Shown here: positions 1-9,909 of the stretch, in pieces | Numbering within the stretch: position 1 is the first letter of the stretch | Layout: each line of letters starts with the position of its first letter | NCBI GenBank assembly: GCA_035533015.1 | Contig: DATLUQ010000028.1 | Location: forward strand, 1 to 64,000 | DNA from: Gemmatimonadaceae bacterium | Lineage (GTDB): Bacteria; Gemmatimonadota; Gemmatimonadetes; Gemmatimonadales; Gemmatimonadaceae | DNA length: 64,000 nucleotides | Direction: 5' to 3' | Notes under the pieces: generated by a model | Told to the model about the DNA's origin: nothing | Seen by the model: only the letters and a program-made list of their open reading frames with translations | The model's database searches: none | Program-made: the position numbers and the translations under genes

Positions 1-1
1 C

Positions 2-793
2 ATGGCTTCAACCCCGAGGCCGGCAGGGACAGCGCAGGACGGGCTTCTCCGTCCCGTGAGCGGAGGCCGGTCCCAGCCACCAGGCACCACGGTGCGAATC
101 CCCGGCGGTGCGGCTTCTACTCCGGTCGGCCCCGAGGCTCCGGGGACGACGGTTCCCATTGCCGGCGGTGCCGCCTCGACGCCAGTGGCCCCGCAGGCGC
201 CGGGCACGACGGCTCCGATCGCGGGTGGCGCGGCTTCAACGCCGCTCCCGACGCAGCCAGCGGGCACCGGGACGCTCGGGCCACGGCCGGGAGTCCAGAC
301 GCAGCCTCCCGGAACCACGGTCCCGATTCCAGGTGGCGCCGCGTCCACGCCATCGGCCCGGCAGCCACCAGGGAGCGGCGGTCCCATCGCGGGTGGATGG
401 GCCTCAACGCCCGTCGGGCCGCAAGCTCCGGGCACCACCGTCCCGATTGCCGGCGGCGCGGCTTCGACACCCATCGGGTCGTCCGTCCCTGTCTGGACCG
501 CCCCGCTGTCGTCCGGCCCGGAACCGGTGCCAACCGCCACCCCGGCCGGCCCAGTGGCGCCCGGCGTGCTCGATCAGATGCGCGAGTCGATCGGGTTGCC
601 GGCGATGGCGGCCCCGCAGAACTCAGCCGCCGCCGGCCCGACGCTGACCGCCGCGCCCGCAAGCACCGACGTCCTGTCGAGACTTCGGCAGGCGATCGTG
701 CCGCAGTTGCGGCAGCCGCACGGCCGAACGCCGGCACAGCTCGCCCGGGACCTCAAGCGCAGCCGAGAGTTCGGACCGCGATTCGCCACTTGA
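2..793 (+). CDS. Repeat-rich protein, 5' truncated by window edge
   Basis: No function recognised. The frame is open from the window edge to TGA at 791-793. Residues about 27-162 are six units with the pattern PGTTVPIAGGAASTP, each 20 aa, plus one degenerate 16-aa unit. The C-terminal 100 residues are different: Ala/Pro-rich, ending in a basic segment (TPAQLARDLKRSREFGPRF). The apparent first methionine (MASTP) sits exactly where the repeats read AASTP or WASTP, so it is probably an internal residue of another unit and the true start lies upstream. It is followed after 16 nt by two phage-type genes on the same strand, so a phage structural or accessory role is possible, but only by context. 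Confidence 0.55.
   Translation: MASTPRPAGTAQDGLLRPVSGGRSQPPGTTVRIPGGAASTPVGPEAPGTTVPIAGGAASTPVAPQAPGTTAPIAGGAASTPLPTQPAGTGTLGPRPGVQTQPPGTTVPIPGGAASTPSARQPPGSGGPIAGGWASTPVGPQAPGTTVPIAGGAASTPIGSSVPVWTAPLSSGPEPVPTATPAGPVAPGVLDQMRESIGLPAMAAPQNSAAAGPTLTAAPASTDVLSRLRQAIVPQLRQPHGRTPAQLARDLKRSREFGPRFAT
80..487 (+). repeat. In-frame 60-bp tandem repeats
   Basis: Units begin at 80, 140, 200, 260, 308, 368 and 428. All are 60 bp except the fourth, which is 48 bp and the most diverged. They encode PGTT-x-PI-x-GGAASTP followed by a variable five-residue linker. The copies differ mostly at silent or linker positions, so the array is old enough to have drifted but the protein pattern is kept. Confidence 0.85.
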
Positions 794-809
794 TTCTAGG
801 GGGGACACT

Positions 810-1292
810 GTGAATCGCAAAGAGATTTCGGCCCGAAATCGGTTGGGGGGCGAGGGAAGAACCGCGAAGAAAACCGCTAACAAAACCGCTAAGCCGTCTC
901 CGCGTAGCGGCGTGTCTCTCCCGGTGGGAGCCCACCCCGGGAACACCGGTGGCAAGAAGGGCCGCTCGGGGCGCCTGCCGTCGATGATCCGCGACCTGGC
1001 GCGCGAGGGGTTCGCCGACAACCTGGATACCCTGATACAGATGGCCGACGGCCACGTGGTCCGCCGCGTGCGGGTCGGCGATGCAGAAACAGAGAGCGTG
1101 GTCAACGTCGAGGTGTCGGACCGACTGCGCGCGATCGACCTGCTCGGGAAGTATGGACTCGGCACGGTCCGCGAGGTGAGCATCGAGGACGTGCGGGAAC
1201 GGGTGCACCGAACGCTCGACGTCGTTCAGGAGCGCACGTCGCCGGACCAATGTGCAGCGATCATTGAAGCGATCAGGCCCATTTGGCGATGA
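810..1292 (+). CDS. Phage-type hypothetical protein with KTANKTAK/GNTGGKxGRSG module
   Basis: Protein of 160 aa starting at GTG, chosen because a purine-rich AGGGGGGAC lies 6-14 nt upstream. The first 55 residues are basic and hold KKTANKTAK, LPVGAHPGNTGGKKGRSG and a Pro/Ser step. The same module recurs at the start of the next gene, which is fused to a terminase small subunit. The remainder is acidic and helical-looking (RDLAREGFADNLDTLIQMADG) with no recognised domain. The Gly-rich segment recalls the short DNA-packaging-associated N-terminal modules seen in phage genes, but I cannot assign a family. Adjacent to the terminase gene, so packaging-related is the best inference. Confidence 0.6.
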   Translation: MNRKEISARNRLGGEGRTAKKTANKTAKPSPRSGVSLPVGAHPGNTGGKKGRSGRLPSMIRDLAREGFADNLDTLIQMADGHVVRRVRVGDAETESVVNVEVSDRLRAIDLLGKYGLGTVREVSIEDVRERVHRTLDVVQERTSPDQCAAIIEAIRPIWR

Positions 1293-1400
1293 ACCAGCTC
1301 TCGAAAGTCCGAAATGGAAAGCACCGCGAGCAGCTGCATGCAAGACGCAGCGCGCTCCGACCGGACCTCGGATACTCACACTTCGGACGAGGTGACCGAA

Positions 1401-2270
1401 ATGGCTGAGAAGTCGAAATCGTCTGCTGTCGCTGAGAAAACCGCGAACAAAACCGCGAAGCTTGCACCGCCATCAGGTAGGAACGGAAACAGGTTGCCGG
1501 TTGGGGCGCACTCCGGCAACACTGGTGGCAAGCCTGGACGCTCCGGTAGGCCAAGCAGGGCGTTCAAGGCGACGATCGCCGAGCTGCAACGCGACCCCGA
1601 TCTCCACGACGCGCTACGCGAGGCTGCCTCCGACCCGAACCACAAGAACTTCGCCGCGGCCTGGGGTGTCATCACGAAGTTCGGCCCCTTGGACGATGGT
1701 CAGCAACCGGCGATGACGCCGGAGCAGGCGATGCAACTCATCGCGGAGCGCCTGAGTGTGGCCGCTGAGCGTCGGAAGGCGGCTATCATGATGAGAGTGG
1801 ACATGCGAACCGGGGCGCCCGCAGGATGCGGCCTGACCGCCAAGCAGGGGCGCTTCGTCGATGAGTACCTGATCGACCTCAACGCGACGCAGGCGGCGAT
1901 TCGGGCCGGCTACAGCGAGCGAACGGCCCGGTTCATCGGCGCAGAGAACCTAACAAAACCCAACATTGCCGCGGCGATCGCAGCGCGTACGGCCGAGGTG
2001 TGCGAGCGCCTTGGGCTCACGAAGGAGTGGGTGCTGACGCGTCTCAAGGAGAATGTTGAGCGGGCGATGCAGGCGGAGCCGGTGAAGGACAGCAAGGGCA
2101 AGGAAACCGGCGAGTATACGTACCAGGGCGCGGCGGCCAACAAGGCCCTGGAACTGCTGGGCAAGCACGTCGGCCTGTTTACCGACAAGTTGGACGTGGA
2201 CTTCAATGACCTGTCCAGCATTTCGGACGCGGAACTCGAGCGGCGGCGGCGTGAGTTGCGGCTAGTGTGA
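1401..2270 (+). CDS. Phage terminase small subunit (Terminase_2-like), N-terminally extended
   Basis: Small terminases recognise phage DNA and hand it to the large-subunit motor. The C-terminal half (from about residue 130 of 289) has the family hallmark LTAKQGRFVDEYLIDLNATQ followed by AAIRAGYSERTA, then an alpha-helical oligomerisation-type region. The N-terminal 110 residues repeat the KTANKTAK and GNTGGKPGRSGRP module of the preceding gene, making this a two-part protein. The start ATG at 1401 is preferred over 1314 because GAGGTG lies 7 nt upstream; the upstream part is low-quality coding. No large terminase follows: a 54-aa ORF overlaps the stop, then the strand switches. This suggests a decayed or partial prophage. 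Confidence 0.85.
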   Translation: MAEKSKSSAVAEKTANKTAKLAPPSGRNGNRLPVGAHSGNTGGKPGRSGRPSRAFKATIAELQRDPDLHDALREAASDPNHKNFAAAWGVITKFGPLDDGQQPAMTPEQAMQLIAERLSVAAERRKAAIMMRVDMRTGAPAGCGLTAKQGRFVDEYLIDLNATQAAIRAGYSERTARFIGAENLTKPNIAAAIAARTAEVCERLGLTKEWVLTRLKENVERAMQAEPVKDSKGKETGEYTYQGAAANKALELLGKHVGLFTDKLDVDFNDLSSISDAELERRRRELRLV

Positions 2271-2431
2271 CGACGGCGGAGGTGGCGCGCCGGCGCCAGC
2301 ACGTCGTCAAGGACGGCCGCCTCTGGCACGACCCGTCGCCGCGACCCATCCCGGTCGCTCGGTACGCGGAATACCAGATCCTCGTGCCGCTCATGCCACA
2401 GAGTCCGCGTCGGCTCAAACGGGCGGCGTGA
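2267..2431 (+). CDS. Small ORF translationally coupled to terminase small subunit
   Basis: A 54-aa frame opens with GTG at 2267, inside the terminase stop (GTGTGACG), and ends with TGA at 2429-2431. The product is basic and Pro/Arg-rich (RLWHDPSPRPIPVARYAEY near the middle) with no recognised domain. The overlapping start and continuing strand argue for a real coupled gene. It could instead be the surviving 5' end of a larger phage gene, since the sequence after it switches to a leftward gene. Function unknown. Confidence 0.4.
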   Translation: MTTAEVARRRQHVVKDGRLWHDPSPRPIPVARYAEYQILVPLMPQSPRRLKRAA

Positions 2432-2438
2432 GGGGCTA

Positions 2439-2951
2439 CTAATTGACGATGACCGCCACGGTGGCCCCGCGGGCGACGTCTACGTGCTTCCAGACCACCC
2501 CGCCCTGCCTCGTCAGCGTTCCCCACACCGGGTCTGGGGCGTCCCAGGTGACCACGGTGCGCACCAAGTACGCCCCCGGCGGCAGGCTGTCGAACTCGAA
2601 CCGGCCGTCACCGTCGGCGGTGACCATGCGCCGCGCGCGCCGAAACAGCCCGGTCGTGTCCGGGGGGTCCTGCAGGAAGGTGCCGAGGTCTGTGCCGCGC
2701 TGGGTGAACCACTCCATCGAGAACTGCGTAGCCGGATCCAACGTCACCTCCCGGCCGGCCGCGGTGCGCACCTGCCCTCCGCGGGTCGTGAGGAACGCCT
2801 GCCCTTTGAGCGTGGCGGTCCCAGGCGCCAGATAGGCCGCATACGCCGTCGTTGACGGCGGCCCGGAGAACCGCAACGGGGCGAGCGGCGCAGGCGGCGT
2901 GACGCACGCCCCGATCACCAACAGCGGAATGAGTGCCATAAGTCGTTTCAC
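2439..2951 (-). CDS. Predicted lipoprotein with carboxypeptidase-regulatory-like beta domain
   Basis: Protein of 170 aa. GTG at 2949-2951 is chosen because GGAGG lies 8 nt upstream and it gives a classic signal: KR, a hydrophobic run MALIPLLVIG and lipobox LVIGAC with Cys16. A longer frame from 2993 would bury the signal. The rest is beta-rich; residues about 125-155 (GDGRFEFDSLPPGAYLVRT) match the look of transthyretin-like or CarboxypepD regulatory domains, which end in a short strand pair after PPG-x-Y. Probably anchored to a membrane leaflet facing the periplasm or exterior. It is monocistronic and convergent with the terminase block, so likely not a phage gene. Specific role unknown. Confidence 0.65.
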   Translation of the reverse strand: MKRLMALIPLLVIGACVTPPAPLAPLRFSGPPSTTAYAAYLAPGTATLKGQAFLTTRGGQVRTAAGREVTLDPATQFSMEWFTQRGTDLGTFLQDPPDTTGLFRRARRMVTADGDGRFEFDSLPPGAYLVRTVVTWDAPDPVWGTLTRQGGVVWKHVDVARGATVAVIVN

Positions 2952-3256
2952 AATCACACCCTCCAAAAGGTTCCCCGCCGTATAATGGCGCACTTGTGGC
3001 CCCCACCTACAGTGCTAGCGCGTCCCTTACAAACAGTTGACCGTCCCCCCGCTTGAGGAGCAGGGATTATGGGTCGGTTGAAGTAGCGGTAAAGGTGAAT
3101 GCTCTAGCAAAGCTCCCTGGCGTGCGGTCCGCAAGGCTGCTTTACCGTTGCGACATTGAAGGCCGCACGGCTCGCTCTCCGGTTCGGGAGGGCGGCCCGT
3201 TTTGCGTTTGTCCGACCAGCCCAACGAGCACACCGTGCCATGAAGTGAAGGTGAGT
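2952..3256. other. 305-nt gap with two predicted RNA hairpins
   Basis: No credible gene is seen here. It holds an 8-bp perfect inverted repeat (CGGTAAAG at 3087-3094, CTTTACCG at 3140-3147) enclosing a small palindrome TGCGGTCCGCA, then a second hairpin at 3161-3197 followed by TTTTGCGTTT. The order of stem, spacer, hairpin and T-tract resembles a small rightward transcript, but no convincing promoter with a 16-18 nt spacer was found. The region also contains the start side of the leftward lipoprotein gene, with an AT-rich CATTATAC 30 nt upstream of it. Confidence 0.4.
3161..3206 (+). terminator. Possible intrinsic terminator
   Basis: GGCCG at 3161 pairs with CGGCC near 3193. Inside, CTCTCCG pairs with CGGGAG around a GTT loop with one bulge. 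The stem is followed by CGTTTTGCGTTTG on the plus strand. The U-tract is interrupted and no gene on this strand lies immediately upstream, so confidence is low. Confidence 0.3.
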
Positions 3257-3925
3257 TCACCCCCCATGCCGCAGAGCCGAAGCTTTCCATCGTCTGTCGG
3301 CTGCTCTGCGCGCCTTCTTCTCCGCCCGCCTGACCTGGGTGTCCACCGTGGTGCGCTTCTTCCCGAACGCGCGCGCAGTTTCCGCGATCGATGGCCGGCC
3401 GGTGATCGCTTGGCGCCGCAGGTCATCGAGGATCGCTTTCTGACCTGGCGACGCTTCGGCGTAGAGGTCCTCTACTGACGGCTCGCCATACTTGGGGACG
3501 TCGGGATCGTAATCGAAGTACAACTCGTAAATCTCCTCGCCGTCGAGGCCGATTTCGAATTTGGGGTCGCCCGGGGTGGTGAACGGATACGGCTGGTTCA
3601 ACAGGTCCGCGCGCGCCGCTTTTATGGCCTCACGCCTGAGCCACTTGGCGAACGCTGGCCCTACGAAGACTTGTGACGGAATGACCAGACGGCGGCTGTT
3701 GCGCTTGATGCGCTGTGGTTCGTTTCGACTGCCCCACGCGAGGCAGAGGCCGACCTTTACTGCGTACACCTTGACCGAAGCGAGCGAAATTCGTTCTGCT
3801 CGCGCACGCGCGAGGAGCGCGGCGAGAAGCCGGTGCCCGCGGATGATCCACCCGGTGGCGATCGCCCCCGCAAGTCCGAGCACCTCAGGTGGGATCCCGG
3901 CTGATTCCCCGCCCGCGTCAGCCAC
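3257..3925 (-). CDS. Helix-turn-helix (sigma region 4-like) phage/accessory protein
   Basis: Protein of 222 aa, starting at GTG 3923-3925 that overlaps the stop of the upstream zinc-ribbon gene by 8 nt (GTGGCTGA), so translation is probably coupled. A weak hydrophobic stretch lies near residues 12-28 (VLGLAGAIATGWIIRG). The middle is basic, then an acidic linker (DYDPDVPKYGEPSVEDLY). The last 55 residues have the helix-turn-helix look of sigma region 4: SPGQKAILDDLRR, then RPSIAETARAFGKKRTTVDT and a basic tail. It may be a late-gene regulator of a phage or other element. It ends the three-gene leftward cassette. Family assignment is uncertain. Confidence 0.55.
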   Translation of the reverse strand: MADAGGESAGIPPEVLGLAGAIATGWIIRGHRLLAALLARARAERISLASVKVYAVKVGLCLAWGSRNEPQRIKRNSRRLVIPSQVFVGPAFAKWLRREAIKAARADLLNQPYPFTTPGDPKFEIGLDGEEIYELYFDYDPDVPKYGEPSVEDLYAEASPGQKAILDDLRRQAITGRPSIAETARAFGKKRTTVDTQVRRAEKKARRAADRRWKASALRHGG

Positions 3926-4292
3926 GATTCGCGGCCTCGGTCTCGCCGGTAGTCGGGTACTGCGACCGGTACACAAGGCGCAGGCAGGACCGACACGCCC
4001 GCTCCTGCCCGCCGGCCGGGCGGAGTAGGACCCGCCGCCGACTGCCGCACCGCGGACAGACGAGCCACCAACAGCGGCCTCCGAGCGTGCCCGGCGTGCT
4101 CGCTACCTGAAGACGGGCGGTCGTGCCCCGACTCGTTCGGATATGCCACCCGGTAACCTCGGCTCCAGCGGGCGGATGGCCATAGACCCGCTGCAGGTCA
4201 GTGATGCGCAGTGCCCGGCATTCCTCGACCGTCAGGCGCCGTTGCCGTCGCGACGGTGTTTTCGCTAGCCCGCTTTCAGCGGCGTTGGTCAT
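3918..4292 (-). CDS. Zinc-ribbon protein (mobile-element associated type)
   Basis: Protein of 124 aa. ATG at 4290-4292 is preferred over 4313 because AAAGGAGTT lies 6 nt upstream. The C-terminal part carries CPRC (about residue 80) and CRSC about 18 residues later, followed by LRLVYRSQ. This pairing of a short zinc ribbon with a YRSQ-type end is common in small proteins near phage-like elements, whose function is not established. The N-terminus is basic with a helical RLTVEECRALRITDLQRVYG. Starts within the stop region of the upstream zinc-ribbon gene and overlaps the downstream helix-turn-helix gene by 8 nt. Likely nucleic-acid binding by inference only. Confidence 0.6.
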   Translation of the reverse strand: MTNAAESGLAKTPSRRQRRLTVEECRALRITDLQRVYGHPPAGAEVTGWHIRTSRGTTARLQVASTPGTLGGRCWWLVCPRCGSRRRVLLRPAGGQERACRSCLRLVYRSQYPTTGETEAANRG

Positions 4293-4476
4293 TCTGAACT
4301 CCTTTCGGGTCATTGGGTACGGCGGCGCGGCCCCGAGTCCTGGGCTTTGGACGGCGATCGCTGCTTTCAGCGCAGGCTTGGCACACTAGGGCGAACACGG
4401 GGGCGCCGTGGCGCGTGTCCAGATTCGGCACGGCGCGGAGTCGGGCGGCGTCGGCGCCGCACGCGTCGCACCTCAT
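4276..4476 (-). CDS. Small zinc-ribbon-like protein
   Basis: Protein of 66 aa with CDAC at residues 3-6 and CQAC about 30 residues later, a plausible four-cysteine zinc site, then a basic Arg/Pro-rich tail. It overlaps the next gene of the cassette by 17 nt, and the downstream ribosome site AAAGGAGTT lies inside its 3' end, as expected for a coupled phage-like operon. There is no strong ribosome site before its own ATG; an upstream GTG in another frame is also possible. Function unknown; context suggests a regulatory or DNA-binding accessory protein. Confidence 0.5.
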   Translation of the reverse strand: MRCDACGADAARLRAVPNLDTRHGAPVFALVCQACAESSDRRPKPRTRGRAAVPNDPKGVQNDQRR

Positions 4477-4877
4477 GGCGTGGCGCTCACGTCAGACCGC
4501 CCGCGCTTTGGCCTGCATGGGGGCGCTTTGCCGCCCGGCGTCGCGCAGGAGCGCGATCACGGCCGAGGGGAGGGACAGAGACCGCCTCAGTCGGCGGAAC
4601 GGCCAGTGGGGCGCTCAGACGCTCAGCATCTCGACCGTCCCGAGCGCCATACCATGCTGGATCTGGCGCGAGACGCCGGTCTGTGCAGGCATCAGGTGTC
4701 AGATTGGGTGTCGAATTGGAGCGGCAGAGTCCGACATCGCGGCCCCGACAGGACGGCGGATCACGTTGACTGTCAGAGTGTGGGCGCATCAGATGCCGGA
4801 CTTCCGCACCGCGCTACGACGCCAACAAGGCGTTCGCGCACTATCGCTGGTAGGCGGTCGTCCCGCTGCTGGTGGCA
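4477..4877. other. Gap without a convincing gene
   Basis: Frames on both strands are open here, as GC-rich sequence allows. The leftward 100-aa frame at 4487-4789 and the rightward frames are Arg/Pro/Ser-rich with no domain or ribosome site. A rightward frame stopping with TAG at 4851-4853 ends in the plausible peptide YDANKAFAHYRW just before the terminator, but has no clear start after the in-frame TGA at 4767. It may be the 3' end of a decayed gene. The segment presumably carries the promoter of the leftward zinc-ribbon cassette; no clear -35/-10 pair was found. Confidence 0.35.
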
Positions 4878-4912
4878 CGCCCCGTCCGGTCTCACCGGGC
4901 GGGGCGTTTTAT
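4878..4912 (+). terminator. Intrinsic terminator, possibly bidirectional
   Basis: CGCCCCGTCCGG pairs with CCGGGCGGGGCG (12 bp, one G-U) around a TCTCA loop, followed by TTTTATT. The U-tract is on the plus strand, but the A-rich other flank lets it also stop leftward transcription from the gene ending at 4920. It marks the boundary between the accessory segment and the chromosomal backbone. Confidence 0.7.
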
Positions 4913-4919
4913 TAGTTCT

Positions 4920-5483
4920 CTAGAATCCGAACCCGAAATCCAGCGTCCAGAGCCACGGTCGGCTGTTGGTCGGGGCGCTCACGCGCCGGAGGAGTCCGAG
5001 GCGGGGGCCCAGGGCGATGAACGGAAACCACGCGACGTCGGCGCCGACGTAGGTAGCATTGGGCGGCGCCTGCCATGGGTGGACTACGGTGCGCAGGACC
5101 GAGGCGCCGGCGGCGATGCCCCCGCCGAGATGGCCTGTGGAATGGACATAGGTCACGGACGCGCGTTCGGCGCCCAGTCCGGGAGCGAGGGCGAGGAGGA
5201 GTTCGCCCGACGGCTGCGTGGGGTCGGCGCCGGGGTCGAGGTTGAGGCCGATGCCGGCGGAGACGGAGAGGCGCTGCGGCGTGCCGAAGCGGGCGCCGAG
5301 GAAGGGGAAGACCTGCGTGTTGGTGGCCTCGACTGCCCCGGTCTGGATGGCGGTCTGTGCCGTGGCGTGGTTGGGGGCCGCGGCGACCAGGATGAGGGCG
5401 AGCGCGGCGAGGGTGCGCGCGCGTGGGCGGTGCCTGTGGGCGAGGGCTGGGATTGGGAGGCGAGGACGGCGGGGGCGTCGCAT
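4920..5483 (-). CDS. Exported beta-rich protein, probable outer-membrane barrel
   Basis: Protein of 187 aa. It starts with an Arg-rich stretch, then a hydrophobic signal segment ([19 protein letters not shown]) with a likely cleavage after ATAQ near residue 43. The mature part alternates small and hydrophobic residues in strand-like runs ([46 protein letters not shown]) and ends with LDFGFGF; an aromatic last residue is typical of outer-membrane barrels. Small barrel proteins of 8 strands have similar length. No family is recognised. The Arg-rich lead before the signal may mean the true start is an internal codon. Divergent from fusA, with a shared palindromic -35 region at 5561-5571. Confidence 0.6.
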   Translation of the reverse strand: MRRPRRPRLPIPALAHRHRPRARTLAALALILVAAAPNHATAQTAIQTGAVEATNTQVFPFLGARFGTPQRLSVSAGIGLNLDPGADPTQPSGELLLALAPGLGAERASVTYVHSTGHLGGGIAAGASVLRTVVHPWQAPPNATYVGADVAWFPFIALGPRLGLLRRVSAPTNSRPWLWTLDFGFGF

Positions 5484-5962
5484 GGTGCGCGGTCTCGAGA
5501 AAGGGGTCCGACGTTGGGAATGTACCGGCGGCGTGGGCCGAAAGATTACCGGTGGGCGGGCGTTGACAACGCTCCGAATGCCAATAAATTCAAGGGGCTA
5601 GGGCAATTCGTACCTCTGGTTGTCGTAGCGGATGGTTCGTCGGCGGACTGCGCGCCGACCCTTATGGGCTCGCCGATGGGAGCGAGGGGACTTCAGACCG
5701 GCCGGAGCGCCTGTGGCGCCGAGGCTCCCGAAAAGCAACGCAGGACAATTCAACGTCGAGCGAAGTCGGCTCGGCGCGCCATGGGTCCCGGCTCGCGCTG
5801 CAGTGGCGGGCACACCCGGCGGCAGCGGATGGATACCGGCTCCTCTGGAGCGCCCTGGTCCACCCGCGTTTTTGCTGGTGACGGTTTGTCGTTCCCGATT
5901 CACTTTGAATTTGACGCCGTGCGTAGCTGGGCGCGGCATGCAGGCAAGAGACTCTTCGACTT
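5484..5962. other. Divergent intergenic region and long fusA leader
   Basis: No gene seen. It contains the fusA promoter at 5563-5590, giving an untranslated leader of about 365 nt. The leader can fold: GTCGGCG (5639-5645) pairs with CGCCGAC (5653-5659), and GCGCC-TGT-GGCGC with flanking GGAGC/GCTCC forms a second stem around 5710-5735. Such length is unusual for a housekeeping operon and may host translational or transcriptional control of the EF-G/ribosomal operon. The left end holds the start of the leftward barrel-like gene. Confidence 0.5.
5563..5590 (+). promoter_or_regulatory. Sigma-70-type promoter of the fusA-ribosomal operon
   Basis: TTGACA at 5563-5568, a 16-nt spacer, then TAAATT at 5585-5590 (4 of 6 consensus). 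The -35 lies inside the palindrome CGTTGACAACG, so on the other strand it reads TTGTCA and could serve the leftward gene ending at 4920, although the leftward -10 candidate (TAATCT after 15 nt) is weak. Expected start of transcription is near 5597. Confidence 0.65.
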
Positions 5963-8083
<2,121 letters not shown>

Positions 8084-8164
8084 GTCGGGGAGCGGCAGGC
8101 GGAATCACGGTTCCGACCTTCCATTATCAAGGACGCAGTAGATCAACTCATCGGGAACAGTACC

Positions 8165-9363
<1,199 letters not shown>

Positions 9364-9367
<4 letters not shown>

Positions 9368-9443
9368 GACGGTAGGCGAGTAGGACGGTAGGGCAGCACG
9401 CTGCGGACAACGATTCCGTCCTACCGTCCAACCGTTCTACAGC
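9364..9443. repeat. Intergenic palindromic element, family 1, copy A
   Basis: Contains two direct copies of GTAGGACGGTAGG (9364-9376 and 9380-9392), a small hairpin GCAG-CACG-CTGC, and the inverse CCTACCGTCC at 9420-9429, which pairs with 9383-9392 (10 bp). It shares GGACGGTAGG, CTGCGGA, CGTCCAACCGT and CTACAG in the same order with the element at 16625-16714. No T-tract, so not an ordinary terminator. Confidence 0.75.
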
Positions 9444-9510
9444 ACGCCGAATCGAGCAGTCGGTCAGGTGCAGCACGATTGGTTCGGCAATACTCACTCA
9501 CGGGCAACGC

Positions 9511-9819
9511 ATGACTGGCAGAATTCGCATCCGTCTCAAGGCCTTCGATCACGCGGTGATCGATCAGGCGGCAGCGGATATCGTACGGACGGCGGAGAAG
9601 ACCGGCGCTCAGGTGTCGGGGCCGATCCCGCTGCCCACGAAGTCGCAACTATGGACGGTGCTGCGCTCGCCGCACGTCGACAAGAAGTCACGCGAGCAGT
9701 TCCAGCTGAAGACGCACAAGCGGGTCATCGACATCCTCGATTCCCGCGCCCAGACGGTGGACGCGCTGACCAAGCTCGATCTGCCGGCCGGCGTGGACGT
9801 GGAAATCAAAGTTCAATAA
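9511..9819 (+). CDS. rpsJ: 30S ribosomal protein S10
   Basis: 102 aa, standard length. Binds the 30S head and, as NusE, joins the NusB antitermination complex. The conserved core [24 protein letters not shown] and [13 protein letters not shown] is intact. First gene of the S10 block. It is separated from tuf by 143 nt that hold palindromic element A, so it may have its own transcript start, but I see no clear promoter there. Confidence 0.97.
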   Translation: MTGRIRIRLKAFDHAVIDQAAADIVRTAEKTGAQVSGPIPLPTKSQLWTVLRSPHVDKKSREQFQLKTHKRVIDILDSRAQTVDALTKLDLPAGVDVEIKVQ

Positions 9820-9909
9820 CGCGGGAAGGGCCGCTGGTGGGCTGATCGCCGACCGCTGCCGTTTCACAGTCCTCCTGGCGATCCGGCCAGTGACTACGCA
9901 GAGGAATTC

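Noticed and set aside
80-487. Regular 60-bp repeats as a CRISPR array
   Set aside because: Units are contiguous, in frame, without spacers, and encode a protein repeat.
3086-3148. tRNA-like inverted repeat
   Set aside because: Only 63 nt between the arms, no T-loop TTC motif and no plausible anticodon arm.
4487-4789. Leftward 100-aa frame upstream of the zinc-ribbon cassette
   Set aside because: Arg/Pro/Ser composition, no ribosome site, no domain; likely non-coding.
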